Shown in pieces: positions 42,721 through 52,280 of a DNA stretch of 64,000 nucleotides. Location of the stretch: NCBI RefSeq assembly GCF_964187505.1, contig NZ_CAXLML010000179.1:1-64000 (forward strand). The letters are read 5' to 3'. Every line of letters begins with the position of its first letter. The stretch's first letter is position 1. A model generated the notes under the pieces. It saw only the letters and a list, made by a program, of their open reading frames with translations. It was not told the origin of the DNA and did no database searches. The translations under genes were made by a program, and so were the position numbers. This DNA is from Chordibacter forsetii. Lineage in GTDB: Bacteria; Verrucomicrobiota; Verrucomicrobiia; Opitutales; Seribacteraceae.

Positions 42721-43645
42721 GGCCGTTGTTCGTCCTTGGCTTATACAAAATTTAAGTTTAGATAGTCATTATATGCTCTACGATAGAACCTACATGCAGT
42801 CTCCCCGTGAGTTATTTAAACGATCTTTTTGTGACCAACTTATCATTTATCTCATTTCTTGTTTCGTATTACAAGCTGTATTAAGCCTATTCTTTGGAGC
42901 TCAATTAATTAATGATTTAATAGGGTTTGGTTACACTAATTTAAGCAAGGGCTACTTATGGACATTTATAACCCATGCATCAGTTCATGACGGTCCCTTG
43001 CATTTGATTTTAAATTTATTGGGTATTCACTTTATTGGAAGGCCTGTAGAGGAATTCATAGGTAATAGGAAATTTAAATATTTAGTTCTTTCTTCCGTTC
43101 TTATTGGTGCGATTGCATGGGTTTCTTTCAATAGTTCTGGGTACCAATATTTGGTCGGTTCATCTGCTATTGTTTTAGCATGTCTTTGCACTTTTTGTTT
43201 GTTACAACCAAACCGTCCAATCACTCTGTTACTTTTTTTCATTTTACCTGTAAGGTTAAAACCCAAATGGGTTTTATTAGGAACTTTCGGTTTAGAAATC
43301 TATGGTTTTGTTAATTCAGAAATTTTCGGTGACGGAATGATTGCTCATTCTGCTCATCTTGGAGGTATGGCTTGTGGTGCTGTTACCTATTTCATCGTAC
43401 AGGGAAAGTTGGTTTTTCCATTTCGTTTCACATTTAAAAGATCAGGATTAGGGTCATCACAATCAGGACATAATCATCAAATATTTAAGAAGACAAAAAA
43501 GTTTCGAGTCAATTTTGGTGAGAGTCCCTCCATTAAGGAAGAAACGGATCGAATATTAGATAAAATAAATGAAAAGGGATTTGGTTCCTTGACTGATTCA
43601 GAAAAAGAAACTTTGGAAAAAGCTAAAAAGCTGTTAGGTAAATAA
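42719..43645 (+). CDS. rhomboid-family intramembrane serine protease
   Basis: A 308-residue membrane protein with the catalytic serine in GSSAIVLA and the catalytic histidine in AHSAHLGGMACG, both in predicted membrane helices. The conserved loop HLILNLLGIHFIG contains the HxxxN-like motif of rhomboids. A cytoplasmic tail of about 60 residues ends in ILDKINEKGFGSLTDSEKE, a segment common at the end of bacterial rhomboids. The first ATG overlaps the comEC start; ATG 42773 or 42794 are later alternatives. It precedes prc by 14 bp, so the two proteases are probably cotranscribed. Confidence 0.88.
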   Translation: MAVVRPWLIQNLSLDSHYMLYDRTYMQSPRELFKRSFCDQLIIYLISCFVLQAVLSLFFGAQLINDLIGFGYTNLSKGYLWTFITHASVHDGPLHLILNLLGIHFIGRPVEEFIGNRKFKYLVLSSVLIGAIAWVSFNSSGYQYLVGSSAIVLACLCTFCLLQPNRPITLLLFFILPVRLKPKWVLLGTFGLEIYGFVNSEIFGDGMIAHSAHLGGMACGAVTYFIVQGKLVFPFRFTFKRSGLGSSQSGHNHQIFKKTKKFRVNFGESPSIKEETDRILDKINEKGFGSLTDSEKETLEKAKKLLGK

Positions 43646-43659
43646 TAAACCAACCTTCT

Positions 43660-45927
43660 ATGAGTCGCCTCAATCCACCTTTGTTATACATATTTCTTTC
43701 GTTCATTGGATTGGTATCACTTACACAAGGCCTTGCACAAGAATCCTTGCAGTCAGGTAATCTTGAGCAAGATAACCAAGAAGGGATTTATGAACCACTA
43801 GTTCCGAGTGCCTTAATGTCTGATGAAACAAAATGGTTACTGGGTGCACTTGAAAAAGCTCATTTCAAAAAATTATCAATTAGCGAATTGGACACGGCTT
43901 TGTTTTTAGAAAGATTTGTAACCAACCTAGATAAACAAAAGCTTTTTTTTACAGAACAAGATTTAATAAGATTTAAGAAAAGATATCAGCCCACCATCTT
44001 AACTTACTTAAAACAAGGAAATCTTTTTCCAGCCTTTGAAATGTATGAAGAATACCGAAAGTTAGCAGTTAGCAGGCTAAATTCTGTAATTGCGAGTTTG
44101 AGTGAAGCTCCTGACCTTGAAAGTAATGAGACTTTTACTCTTGATCGTAGTGATCTTTCTTGGACTTCAAGTTCTCATCAATTGAATGGTATTTGGGAAG
44201 GACTGCTTACTCATGAATACATTAATGAAATTTTCTCACAAATTGACGATAATGAGAGTTTTAATACCACTTTGGAATTACTCACCAAAAGGGAAGATAA
44301 AATTTTAGGAAACCTCCAGAAAAAGTATAAGAGGTGGGTCAAAAACATTTTGGAATTTGAGGCCACTGACGTTCAGGAACTCTACCTTACTACACTCACA
44401 CAGATGTTTGATCCACACACCTCTTTCCTCAATATAAAAGAAAAAGAAAAGTTTGATCAGGCTATGCATAACGAATTTGTGGGGATAGGTGCTGTTTTAA
44501 CAGACGCAGACGGCTACTGTACTATAAAAGAGTTACTTCCTGGCGGGCCTGCAGAAGCATCCCGACAACTTGAGCCAGAAGATATCATCCTGAAAGTTGC
44601 CCAAGCAGAAGGAGAATTTGTTGATGTTGTTGATATGCGTTTATCTAAAATCGTTGAACTCATAAAAGGTCCTAAGGATACATTAGTTTCATTGAAGGTC
44701 CGTCCCATCGAGAGTCCAACGACTACCAAGACTGTTAAAATAATAAGAGATAAAATTAAACTTACAGCAAACTTAGCAAGTGCATCTATTCATAAAATAA
44801 ACAATAAAGGAGATGATCTTACATTGGGAGTTGTGGAACTTCCTTCTTTTTATGGATCAAGCGGAGATGGTCATAAGGCAACTGATGATGTTGAAGAACT
44901 AATCAATTTATTGAAAGAAGATGAAATGCAAGGGCTCGTCTTAGATTTACGTAGAAATGGAGGTGGGTATTTAAGCGAAGCAGTAAACCTTGCTGGACTT
45001 TTTATTTCTCGAGGTCCTGTTGTACAGGTAAAGAGTTCTGATGGTAAAATAAGGAAAAAATTTGATTTTAATCCCAAATTAATTTGGGACGGGCCGATGA
45101 TTGTTTTGGTTTCTCGGTACAGTGCATCAGCTTCTGAGATAGTTGCTGGAGCTTTAAAGAATCATCGAAGAGCTTTAATTGTAGGCGATCAATCGACTCA
45201 CGGTAAAGGAACAGTCCAATCTTTGTTACCCATGAATATGCCCTTTGCTTTTTCCGCTCAGCAAGGGAAAAAAAGTGCTGCAAAAATAACTATCCAAAAA
45301 TATTACTTACCCTCGGGGGAGAGTACTCAATTGACGGGTGTTTCAAGTGATATTTCTCTTCATTCAATTAACAAATACTTACCCATCGGGGAGTCAGACT
45401 TGGACAACGCACTTGCTTGGGATAAAATTCCAGAAGTTAATTTTAGGCGACCGCAAGGAGAGTTTAAATACTCTGACCAAACCGTAAAAGCTCTTCTTTC
45501 TTTAAGTAAGGAGAGACAATTATCAACAAAAGAGTTCGTCTACTTGGAGAAAAATATTGGCTGGTTCCGAAAAAAGAGAGATCAGAAAAGTGTGTCTTTA
45601 AATTTAGTTAACAGATTAGAAACAAATTTATTTGATCTTAATAAGACAGATATTCTTAATAAGGAATATAAGTCCTTGTCTAAACTTTCTTTTCCTTCCA
45701 AAGAACTCGAACTTCAAGTTGTTAAAGACCAAAAGGAAAAATCATTGTTAGTTCGAGGAATAATGGCCGATGAAAACGCCACCTCTCCTGACACAGAAAA
45801 ATTTGAAATTCCTAAGAATCTCGACATCCGCTTACATGAAGGACTCAGAATCTTAAAAGATTGGGTAAATTATATTTCTGTAGCCCAAGTTACCCAATCT
45901 CAAAGCTCAACTTCTAAAAATATTTAG
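43660..45927 (+). CDS. prc: tail-specific periplasmic protease Prc (Tsp), family S41
   Basis: A 755-residue protein with an N-terminal signal peptide (about 1-26, ending GLAQ). Residues about 30-220 match the Tsp N-terminal helical domain. A PDZ domain follows (about 255-345, FVGIGAVLTDADG), then the S41 protease core with the catalytic serine in SRYSASASEIVAGAL and the lysine in THGKGTVQ. A C-terminal helical domain completes the Prc architecture. It degrades or processes periplasmic and envelope proteins from their C-termini. It sits in a pair with the rhomboid gene and converges with prmC. Confidence 0.93.
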   Translation: MSRLNPPLLYIFLSFIGLVSLTQGLAQESLQSGNLEQDNQEGIYEPLVPSALMSDETKWLLGALEKAHFKKLSISELDTALFLERFVTNLDKQKLFFTEQDLIRFKKRYQPTILTYLKQGNLFPAFEMYEEYRKLAVSRLNSVIASLSEAPDLESNETFTLDRSDLSWTSSSHQLNGIWEGLLTHEYINEIFSQIDDNESFNTTLELLTKREDKILGNLQKKYKRWVKNILEFEATDVQELYLTTLTQMFDPHTSFLNIKEKEKFDQAMHNEFVGIGAVLTDADGYCTIKELLPGGPAEASRQLEPEDIILKVAQAEGEFVDVVDMRLSKIVELIKGPKDTLVSLKVRPIESPTTTKTVKIIRDKIKLTANLASASIHKINNKGDDLTLGVVELPSFYGSSGDGHKATDDVEELINLLKEDEMQGLVLDLRRNGGGYLSEAVNLAGLFISRGPVVQVKSSDGKIRKKFDFNPKLIWDGPMIVLVSRYSASASEIVAGALKNHRRALIVGDQSTHGKGTVQSLLPMNMPFAFSAQQGKKSAAKITIQKYYLPSGESTQLTGVSSDISLHSINKYLPIGESDLDNALAWDKIPEVNFRRPQGEFKYSDQTVKALLSLSKERQLSTKEFVYLEKNIGWFRKKRDQKSVSLNLVNRLETNLFDLNKTDILNKEYKSLSKLSFPSKELELQVVKDQKEKSLLVRGIMADENATSPDTEKFEIPKNLDIRLHEGLRILKDWVNYISVAQVTQSQSSTSKNI

Positions 45928-45938
45928 TGTAAATTGAC

Positions 45939-46799
45939 TTAAATTTTATGGGCAATTGCAAACCTGCGCACTAAAAATTGGTCTGATAAAATTTCTACTT
46001 TAAATAAATCCTTAAGGAGACTAGTGACAGTATCAGCCTGATTCATACCAAATTCTAAAGCTAAAAAACCTTGGTCATTTAATCTTTTGTGAGAATATTC
46101 AATTATCTTTTCGATATCACCAAAGCCCTGTTTTTCCGCAATTAATGCCTCTTTGGGATCGTAGCTTTTAACTTCAGGCTGAGTTTTGTCCCAATCTTCT
46201 TTAGATAGGTAGGGGGGGTTACTAACAATAATGTCAAAAGTTTCTTGGGGTTTCGAGTTAGTTTGCCAATCGTGTTGTTTAAATGAGACCTGTTGACTTA
46301 AATTGCATAAACCTAGGTTTTCCCTTGCGAGTGACAGCGCGGCTTCTGATTTTTCCAACCCAATCCCATGAGCCTTAGGCATAAGCGAACAAAGGCCTAA
46401 AATAATAGCTCCACTACCGCTTCCTAGATCCGCGATATTGCCAACAAAATCAGGTCCAAGACGTTTGAAAAGTTCATCTACTAAAAATTCAGTTTCATGT
46501 CGGGGTACAAGAGCCCTTGAGTCACATTTTAATGTTAGCCCCGCAAATTGTACCGAACCTAAAATATGCTGTAATGGCTCCCGTTTACCCCTTCGCATAA
46601 TTAATTTTTTTATAGAATTTAATGAATTAGCAGAAAGTACCTCATTAAATTTCAAATAAAGTTGCATCCTTTGCCAACCAAGTGAGTGCGCGATTAACCA
46701 CTCTGCATCTGTTTTAAAATTAGTTACTTGGTGACGAGCTAGGTAATCTGAAGATTTGCAAAGAACATCTTCAATAGTTAAGTGCTCACTTGCATCCAT
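45939..46799 (-). CDS. prmC: peptide chain release factor N5-glutamine methyltransferase
   Basis: A 286-residue class I methyltransferase. It has the SAM loop DLGSGSGAIILG and the NPPY motif in IIVSNPPYLSKE that positions the glutamine amide. It methylates the GGQ glutamine of release factors. Its start (ATG 46799) lies within the last codons of prfA with a 14 bp overlap, so the enzyme is translationally coupled to its substrate. Length is typical. Confidence 0.94.
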   Translation of the reverse strand: MDASEHLTIEDVLCKSSDYLARHQVTNFKTDAEWLIAHSLGWQRMQLYLKFNEVLSANSLNSIKKLIMRRGKREPLQHILGSVQFAGLTLKCDSRALVPRHETEFLVDELFKRLGPDFVGNIADLGSGSGAIILGLCSLMPKAHGIGLEKSEAALSLARENLGLCNLSQQVSFKQHDWQTNSKPQETFDIIVSNPPYLSKEDWDKTQPEVKSYDPKEALIAEKQGFGDIEKIIEYSHKRLNDQGFLALEFGMNQADTVTSLLKDLFKVEILSDQFLVRRFAIAHKI

Positions 46800-47865
46800 T
46801 TTTTAAGAGAGACTCCAGTTTCACTGTTTGGTCATGGGCAGTCAGTGCATCGATCAAGTGGTCTAAATCTCCCATCATAGAATCATTTAATGCATGAGAA
46901 CTGTAGTTGATTCTGTGGTCGGTCAATCTGCTTTGAGGGAAATTATAGGTCCTAATACGTTCACTGCGGTCTCCGGAGCCTACTTGAGCTTTTCGATCAT
47001 TTGCATATTTAGCATTTTCCTCAGCCTGTTTGGCTTTTAATAGCCGAGAGCGAAGAACAGTCATAGCTTTATTTTTATTTTTAAGCTGAGATCGTTCGTC
47101 TGCACAATACACAGAAATACCACTTGGTTTGTGAAAGAGTTGTACAGCAGAGTCAGTGGTATTAACTCCTTGCCCGCCCGGACCAGAAGCCCTGCAAACG
47201 CTTATTTCCAAATCCTGTGCATCAATGGAAATTTCAACTTCTTGTGCTTCGGGTAGTACAGCAACTGTAGCAGTAGAAGTGTGAATTCTACCGCCCGCTT
47301 CTGTAACAGGAATCCGTTGCACGCGATGAACGCCACTCTCAAAACGCATTCGTGACCATGCATCTTCTCCCTTGAAAATAAAGACCACTTCTTTAAAGCC
47401 TCCACTTTCAGAAGTACTTTGGCTAAGACATTCAAAGCCCCAAGTTTTATTCTCACCATACCTACAGTACATTCTAAACAGATCGGCTGCAAATAAAGAT
47501 GCCTCATCACCACCAGCACCAGCACGAATCTCAACGATTGTATTCTTTCCTGTATCAGCTTCTTCTGGAAGCATTGCCAATATCAAATTACTCTCCAATT
47601 CCTCCAACTTTTTGTTTAGAAGATCAATCTCTTCGAGTGCTGAAGAACCCAATTCTGGATCATCTATTAACTCTTTTGTTGATTCAATTTCTTGCTTACA
47701 GTTAGCACTAGAATCATGAAGCTCGATGATTTTTCTTAACCTAGTGAGCTCGCGATTTAGCGAACTTGCTCGGAAGGCATCTTTAAAAACATCAGGTTCA
47801 GACAGCTGTAATTCAACTTCATTGTAACGTTCCCTAAAAGGATCTATATTTGGTAGCACTTCCAT
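46786..47865 (-). CDS. prfA: peptide chain release factor 1
   Basis: A 359-residue class I release factor. The GGQ loop is ASGPGGQGVNTTDSAVQ, and the stop-codon recognition region contains the PxT-type segment HRVQRIPVTEAGGRIHTST. An upstream helical domain and the C-terminal helix complete the fold. It ends translation at UAA and UAG. It is the first gene of the prfA-prmC pair, a common bacterial arrangement. The start is ATG 47865. Confidence 0.95.
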   Translation of the reverse strand: MEVLPNIDPFRERYNEVELQLSEPDVFKDAFRASSLNRELTRLRKIIELHDSSANCKQEIESTKELIDDPELGSSALEEIDLLNKKLEELESNLILAMLPEEADTGKNTIVEIRAGAGGDEASLFAADLFRMYCRYGENKTWGFECLSQSTSESGGFKEVVFIFKGEDAWSRMRFESGVHRVQRIPVTEAGGRIHTSTATVAVLPEAQEVEISIDAQDLEISVCRASGPGGQGVNTTDSAVQLFHKPSGISVYCADERSQLKNKNKAMTVLRSRLLKAKQAEENAKYANDRKAQVGSGDRSERIRTYNFPQSRLTDHRINYSSHALNDSMMGDLDHLIDALTAHDQTVKLESLLKNGCK

Positions 47866-47908
47866 TTAAATTCATTTATAGTGTATCCCATGGAGGAAAA
47901 CGATTAAA

Positions 47909-48934
47909 TTGAGTAAAGCTGCTAAAAAGGGCCAAATACACAGTCAAAATACATTGGCCTGTGTTTGGGATTTTGATAAGACTTTGATCCCTGGGTACAT
48001 GCAAACCCCTCTTTTTAACCAATTTGGGGTAAACGAAAAAATATTTTGGTCAGAAGTAAATAAGCTTCCACAAATTTATGCAAATCGTGGTCTTTCCGTA
48101 TCTGCTGAAACCATTTACTTAAATCATCTCTTAAGTTATGTTAAGAATGGCCCCATGAGAGGTTTGACAAATCAAAAACTCTACGAACTTGGTAATGAAC
48201 TTGAATTTTATCCTGGTCTACCACAATTTTTTGATGAATTAGCCTTAATACCAACAGAAAATGAATATAAAGATTACGATTTCAAACTTGAGCATTATGT
48301 GATTAGCACGGGCTTGTCTCAAATGATTCTTGGTAGTAAGATTGCTTCACATGTTCAAGGTATTTTTGCATCTGAATTTATCGAATCCGCACTTCCACCA
48401 AATTTTTTAAGCCAAACTGATTTATCTCTGCCTATTGATCCTGAAATTTCTCAAATTGGTCTCGCAGTAGACAATACAATCAAGACGAGGTTTATTTTTG
48501 AGATTAATAAAGGTTGCAACAAAAGCTCATCAATAGATGTAAATTCTTCCATTCCACATGAGTTGCGTAGGATACCGTTCGAACAGCTCATCTATGTAGC
48601 AGATGGACCTAGTGATGTCCCTGTCTTTGCGGTTGTTAAACAAATGGGAGGAAAGACTTACGCGGTTTATGACCCAAATGATGAAAGTGAATTTGCTCAA
48701 ACTTGTGACCTTGTTGAGAGTGGGAGAGTGCATAATAATGGTCCTGCCGATTATTCGTTCCGTTCAGCCACCTCGATTTGGATGAAACAGAAAATCCGCG
48801 AAATATTATCCTCCATGCGTATCAAGCGTGAAGAAAGTTTGAGGCAAAATATTACAGCTGCACCCAAACATATGCCAAAAACTGAAAATATTCAGGATTC
48901 AAATGAGTGGAAGCAGGAGACATTATGGCAATAA
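47909..48934 (+). CDS. HAD-superfamily hydrolase, substrate unknown
   Basis: A 341-residue protein opening with the HAD motif I, WDFDKTLIPGYM, giving the aspartate nucleophile and acid. Motif II is a probable HYVISTGLS, and motif III/IV is LIYVADGPSDVPVF with the acidic pair for Mg. The start is probably TTG 47909, with GGAGG about 12 bases upstream; an ATG at 47890 is out of frame. The reading frame overlaps the following pyrB start by 10 bp, so it is likely cotranscribed with pyrB-pyrC. A phosphatase role is inferred; the substrate is unknown. Confidence 0.8.
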   Translation: MSKAAKKGQIHSQNTLACVWDFDKTLIPGYMQTPLFNQFGVNEKIFWSEVNKLPQIYANRGLSVSAETIYLNHLLSYVKNGPMRGLTNQKLYELGNELEFYPGLPQFFDELALIPTENEYKDYDFKLEHYVISTGLSQMILGSKIASHVQGIFASEFIESALPPNFLSQTDLSLPIDPEISQIGLAVDNTIKTRFIFEINKGCNKSSSIDVNSSIPHELRRIPFEQLIYVADGPSDVPVFAVVKQMGGKTYAVYDPNDESEFAQTCDLVESGRVHNNGPADYSFRSATSIWMKQKIREILSSMRIKREESLRQNITAAPKHMPKTENIQDSNEWKQETLWQ

Positions 48935-49866
48935 AAGAATGGTCCAAGAATTCCCTTTTAGGAATTGAAGACTTAAGCTCGGATGAAATATTATTTTTAT
49001 TGGATGAAGCACAATCAATAAAAGCACAAAAAACTATTGATGGATCGATTACGGAATCACTACGAGGAAAACGAATTATCAATTTATTTATGGAGCCGAG
49101 TACGCGAACTCGGGTGGCTTTTGAAATAGCGGCAAAATCTCTGGGCGCTGATGTAATTTCAATTGCTGGAGAAGCAAGTAGTTTAACAAAGGGAGAAACG
49201 TTAAAAGATACTGCGATGAATGTACAGGCATTGGGTGCGGATGCTATAGTACTCAGGCATTCGTCGCCAGGCTCACCTCTTTTTCTATCTAAAATAGTCA
49301 ATGTCCCCATTATTAATGCAGGTGATGGAGCCCACGAGCACCCAAGTCAGGCATTACTAGATATTTACACTATGCGTGAAAAGTTAGGAAACCTTAATGG
49401 TAAAAAAATTACTATTTTGGGTGATATTCTTTTTAGTAGAGTTGCTAGGTCTAATTTATGGGGACTTCTTAAATTAGGTGCAGAAGTTACACTTGCAGGT
49501 CCGTCAACCTTAGTTCCCAAGGAATTCGAGAAACTTGGGGCAAGAGTAACACATGACCCAAATGAAGCTCTTCAAGGCGCAGATGCTGTGATGCTATTAA
49601 GAATTCAACATGAAAGGCAACAAGCCTCACACTTTCCCTCATTATCAGAGTATGCAAATGTTTTCGGCTTGGGGCGCAGTACATTTAATCAAATGAAAAA
49701 CAATGCGATCATACTTCATCCAGGCCCCTTGAACAGGGGCGTTGAAATCGAATCTGAATTAGCAGACTCAAATCGGGCTGTAATATTAGAGCAGGTAAGT
49801 AACGGTATTGCGGTACGAATGGCAATTTTACAGTTATGCATTAACTGTGGGGAAATTCGAAGATGA
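48925..49866 (+). CDS. pyrB: aspartate carbamoyltransferase catalytic subunit
   Basis: A 313-residue enzyme that joins carbamoyl phosphate and aspartate in pyrimidine synthesis. The carbamoyl-phosphate loop FMEPSTRTRVAFE is intact, as are HPSQALLDIYT and the aspartate-loop region LRIQHERQQ. I chose ATG 48925, preceded by AGGAGA at suitable spacing, over the upstream GTG at 48907. Its stop overlaps the pyrC start as ATGA. No regulatory pyrI gene is nearby. Pairing with an adjacent inactive dihydroorotase recalls the Pseudomonas-type pyrBC' ATCase. Confidence 0.94.
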   Translation: MAIKEWSKNSLLGIEDLSSDEILFLLDEAQSIKAQKTIDGSITESLRGKRIINLFMEPSTRTRVAFEIAAKSLGADVISIAGEASSLTKGETLKDTAMNVQALGADAIVLRHSSPGSPLFLSKIVNVPIINAGDGAHEHPSQALLDIYTMREKLGNLNGKKITILGDILFSRVARSNLWGLLKLGAEVTLAGPSTLVPKEFEKLGARVTHDPNEALQGADAVMLLRIQHERQQASHFPSLSEYANVFGLGRSTFNQMKNNAIILHPGPLNRGVEIESELADSNRAVILEQVSNGIAVRMAILQLCINCGEIRR

Positions 49867-51164
49867 AGGGAAAAGCTCTTTGTAACTTCGACTTAATTGG
49901 TGGAAGGTTGGTGGATCCTTGTTCGGGAATTGATCGAGTAAAAGACTTGTTTGTAAGAGAGGGCATTATTTATTCATCCATTCCAGCTGGAAAACCGGCA
50001 GAACAAACTTTTAATATAAAAGAACATATTATATTACCCGGCTTACTGGATTTAAGAGTACACAATCGGGTTCCAGGCGATACACAAAGTGAAACCGTTC
50101 AATCGCTTACACAAGCGGCCGCAAAAGGCGGATTTTCTTCTATTTTGGCAATGCCAAATACTACCCCCCACTCAGATAACCCGGGTACAATTCGTTATAT
50201 TCAGGACCGAATCAAACAAGCCTCCAAAATAAAAGTTCATTTAACCGGCTGTCTAACAATTGGCTCGAATGGAAAAGCACTGGCACCTCTAGGATCACTT
50301 AAGGAGGCAGGTGTGGTTGCAGTAACTGATTGTCCCCACTCCGTTAGAGATAACCAAATTTTTACAAATGCTTTGAAATACGCAAAGATGTTTGGGCTGA
50401 AAATCATAGAGTATCCACAAGATCCTTCTTTGAGTGAAGATGGTCAGGCTCATGAAAGTTCTTTGAGTCTAAAAATGGGACTTACCGGCAACCCCCGAAT
50501 GGCTGAAGAGTTGGCTGTGCAACGAGCTATAACCCTATCTCGTCATTTAAAGGTGCCAATTCACATAAGCTCAATTTCATCTTTTGGATCAGTGAACTTA
50601 GTAAAAGAAGCAAAAAGGTTAGGTGTAAAGATTTCTACGGATGTATCAGCACACCACTTACTTTTAACTGAAGAGGCAATCAGTGAGTATAAGACACAAG
50701 CAAAAACAACCCCACCATTGAGAGAAGAAATCGACCGATTGGCTTTAATTGGAGGACTAAAAGATGGGACGATTGATTCCTGCAACTCTAGCCACGAACC
50801 ATATGCGGAACATTTGAAGCAAGTCGAATTTGATTTAGCACCTAGTGGTGCCATTGGACTAGAAACGGCATTAATGACTGTAGTAGAGGCACTTGGGGAA
50901 AATGATCCATTTCCTAAAATAGCCGAAAAAATGTCGACTAACCCTCATCAAATTCTTGGATTACCCCCGCCATCATTCAAAGAAGGAAACATTGCAGATT
51001 TTGTTGTAATCAACCCTGAAAAAAAATGGACTTACAATACAGATACCGGAATGAGCCTTTCAAGCAACTCTCCCCTGGGGGGGCATAAATTTATTGGGAA
51101 AGCAATTCTAACGGTTAGCAGTGGAAAAATTGCTTGGTGTGAAGATTCCATCCTGATTGATTAA
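49863..51164 (+). CDS. pyrC: dihydroorotase-like protein, probably non-catalytic (PyrC'-type)
   Basis: A 433-residue amidohydrolase of the type I dihydroorotase family by overall sequence (LPGLLDLRVHNRVPG, AMPNTTPHSDNPG, SAHHLLLTEEA, TTPPLREE, LAPSGAIGLETAL). Compared with active enzymes, the first metal-binding His of HxH is Arg (DLRVHNR), the HCED segment reads EYPQD, the second helical His is Ser (HISSISSFGS), and the catalytic Asp of ATDHAPH is Ser (CNSSHEPY). An active-site Asp of TDDG is Cys (TDCPH). It is coupled to pyrB by ATGA. Such a protein probably scaffolds ATCase as in Pseudomonas; a true dihydroorotase would then be encoded elsewhere. Confidence 0.85.
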   Translation: MKGKALCNFDLIGGRLVDPCSGIDRVKDLFVREGIIYSSIPAGKPAEQTFNIKEHIILPGLLDLRVHNRVPGDTQSETVQSLTQAAAKGGFSSILAMPNTTPHSDNPGTIRYIQDRIKQASKIKVHLTGCLTIGSNGKALAPLGSLKEAGVVAVTDCPHSVRDNQIFTNALKYAKMFGLKIIEYPQDPSLSEDGQAHESSLSLKMGLTGNPRMAEELAVQRAITLSRHLKVPIHISSISSFGSVNLVKEAKRLGVKISTDVSAHHLLLTEEAISEYKTQAKTTPPLREEIDRLALIGGLKDGTIDSCNSSHEPYAEHLKQVEFDLAPSGAIGLETALMTVVEALGENDPFPKIAEKMSTNPHQILGLPPPSFKEGNIADFVVINPEKKWTYNTDTGMSLSSNSPLGGHKFIGKAILTVSSGKIAWCEDSILID

Positions 51165-51212
51165 TTTCATTAATTAATTCTATTTTCAAGTTCATTTTAT
51201 AAAGTAAGTAAA

Positions 51213-51785
51213 ATGAGGAATAATGAGTTTGCTTGGATAAGTTATGGAAAATATTTAGGTGGCTTATTATTTATAGTTCCACAGCTTAGACCTTTATTAT
51301 TTTGTTTATTTTTTTACTTTATCTTAAAGACAAAGTTTAAATTTGAAATTAAAATAAATAGAGTATACAATATTTTATTTTTAATTCTATTATTTATACC
51401 AGTAATAATATTAATAAATGCTTTGAGCTTTTATCTCTTGAATGACTTTTCTCAACAGAAAATTGTAACTTCTATTATTGAAAAAGACCATATTTCTTAT
51501 TCTCAAGTTTTTTCAATTTTAGTATTCTCACCAGTAATCGAAGAATTATATTTCAGAAAGGTACTTCTTGAGGAATTGTATAAGCGAATTGGGTCTCTTT
51601 GGTCAATTTTTTCTACTTCATTATATTTTTCAATAATTCATTTAAATATATTATCCTTCCCCACCCTGTTAGCTTTAGGTATTCTTCTTGGAACTATTTT
51701 TCAAATCACAAAATCTGTAATCTTGTGCATTATTGTTCATGTACTATTTAATTTTTTTATGCTGTGTACAATTACAATGCAATGA
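51213..51785 (+). CDS. CPBP-family intramembrane glutamic protease
   Basis: A 190-residue, very AT-rich gene encoding a membrane protein with about five or six helices. The CPBP/Abi motifs are visible: EELYFRK (EExxxR) in SPVIEELYFRKVLLEE, then SIIHLNI and IIVHVLFNFF with the conserved His. Such proteins are CAAX-type or bacteriocin-immunity-type proteases. It follows pyrC after 48 bp and overlaps tsaE as ATGA, so it is probably in the same transcript. The substrate is unknown. Confidence 0.8.
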   Translation: MRNNEFAWISYGKYLGGLLFIVPQLRPLLFCLFFYFILKTKFKFEIKINRVYNILFLILLFIPVIILINALSFYLLNDFSQQKIVTSIIEKDHISYSQVFSILVFSPVIEELYFRKVLLEELYKRIGSLWSIFSTSLYFSIIHLNILSFPTLLALGILLGTIFQITKSVILCIIVHVLFNFFMLCTITMQ

Positions 51786-52204
51786 ACAGTTCTACATTCA
51801 TAAATTATACGGACGATTACTCAATTATTGTAAGGGATATCTTTAGTAAGTATTCGGAAAATGAAAAACTTATCATTTTCTTAAATGGAAATATGGGTGC
51901 TGGAAAAACATCTTTATGTAACGCTTTTGGAAATTTTTTTAATGTGTTTGATCTTTGTAGTTCTAGTTATGGCCTTGTTAATTTCAAGCAGGGAAGTCGT
52001 TCTGTTATACATTCTGATTTCTACAGAAATACTTTTAGCTACGATTTTTTCGACGAGGAGGTATTACCTCTCTTACATCCTCCGTTTCTTTTAATGATGG
52101 AGTGGGTCCGCCCAATACAACTTATTCGGGAAGCTGTTCATTTATCGATTAATATAATGGTTAACAATGATCAAAACCGAGTTATCCAAGTCTCTAAACT
52201 TTAA
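51782..52204 (+). CDS. tsaE: tRNA threonylcarbamoyladenosine biosynthesis ATPase TsaE
   Basis: A 140-residue P-loop protein with the Walker A motif GNMGAGKTS (from ATG 51782) and the Walker B-like region LLMMEWVRP. The conserved SSYGLVNF and HSDFYR segments match the TsaE fold, although the usual TSPTF threonine segment is changed to CSSSY. It stimulates the TsaBCD complex that forms t6A on tRNA. The start is ATG 51782, overlapping the CPBP stop as ATGA; an upstream GTG at 51764 lies inside the CPBP gene. The family call is good, although the protein is divergent. Confidence 0.8.
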   Translation: MNSSTFINYTDDYSIIVRDIFSKYSENEKLIIFLNGNMGAGKTSLCNAFGNFFNVFDLCSSSYGLVNFKQGSRSVIHSDFYRNTFSYDFFDEEVLPLLHPPFLLMMEWVRPIQLIREAVHLSINIMVNNDQNRVIQVSKL

Positions 52205-52280
52205 ATCATTATTTCATTCTAAAGATCTGCCTAACTCCAATCTTGCATTATCTAATAGTTTCTTTAATGCTTGGTAAATT

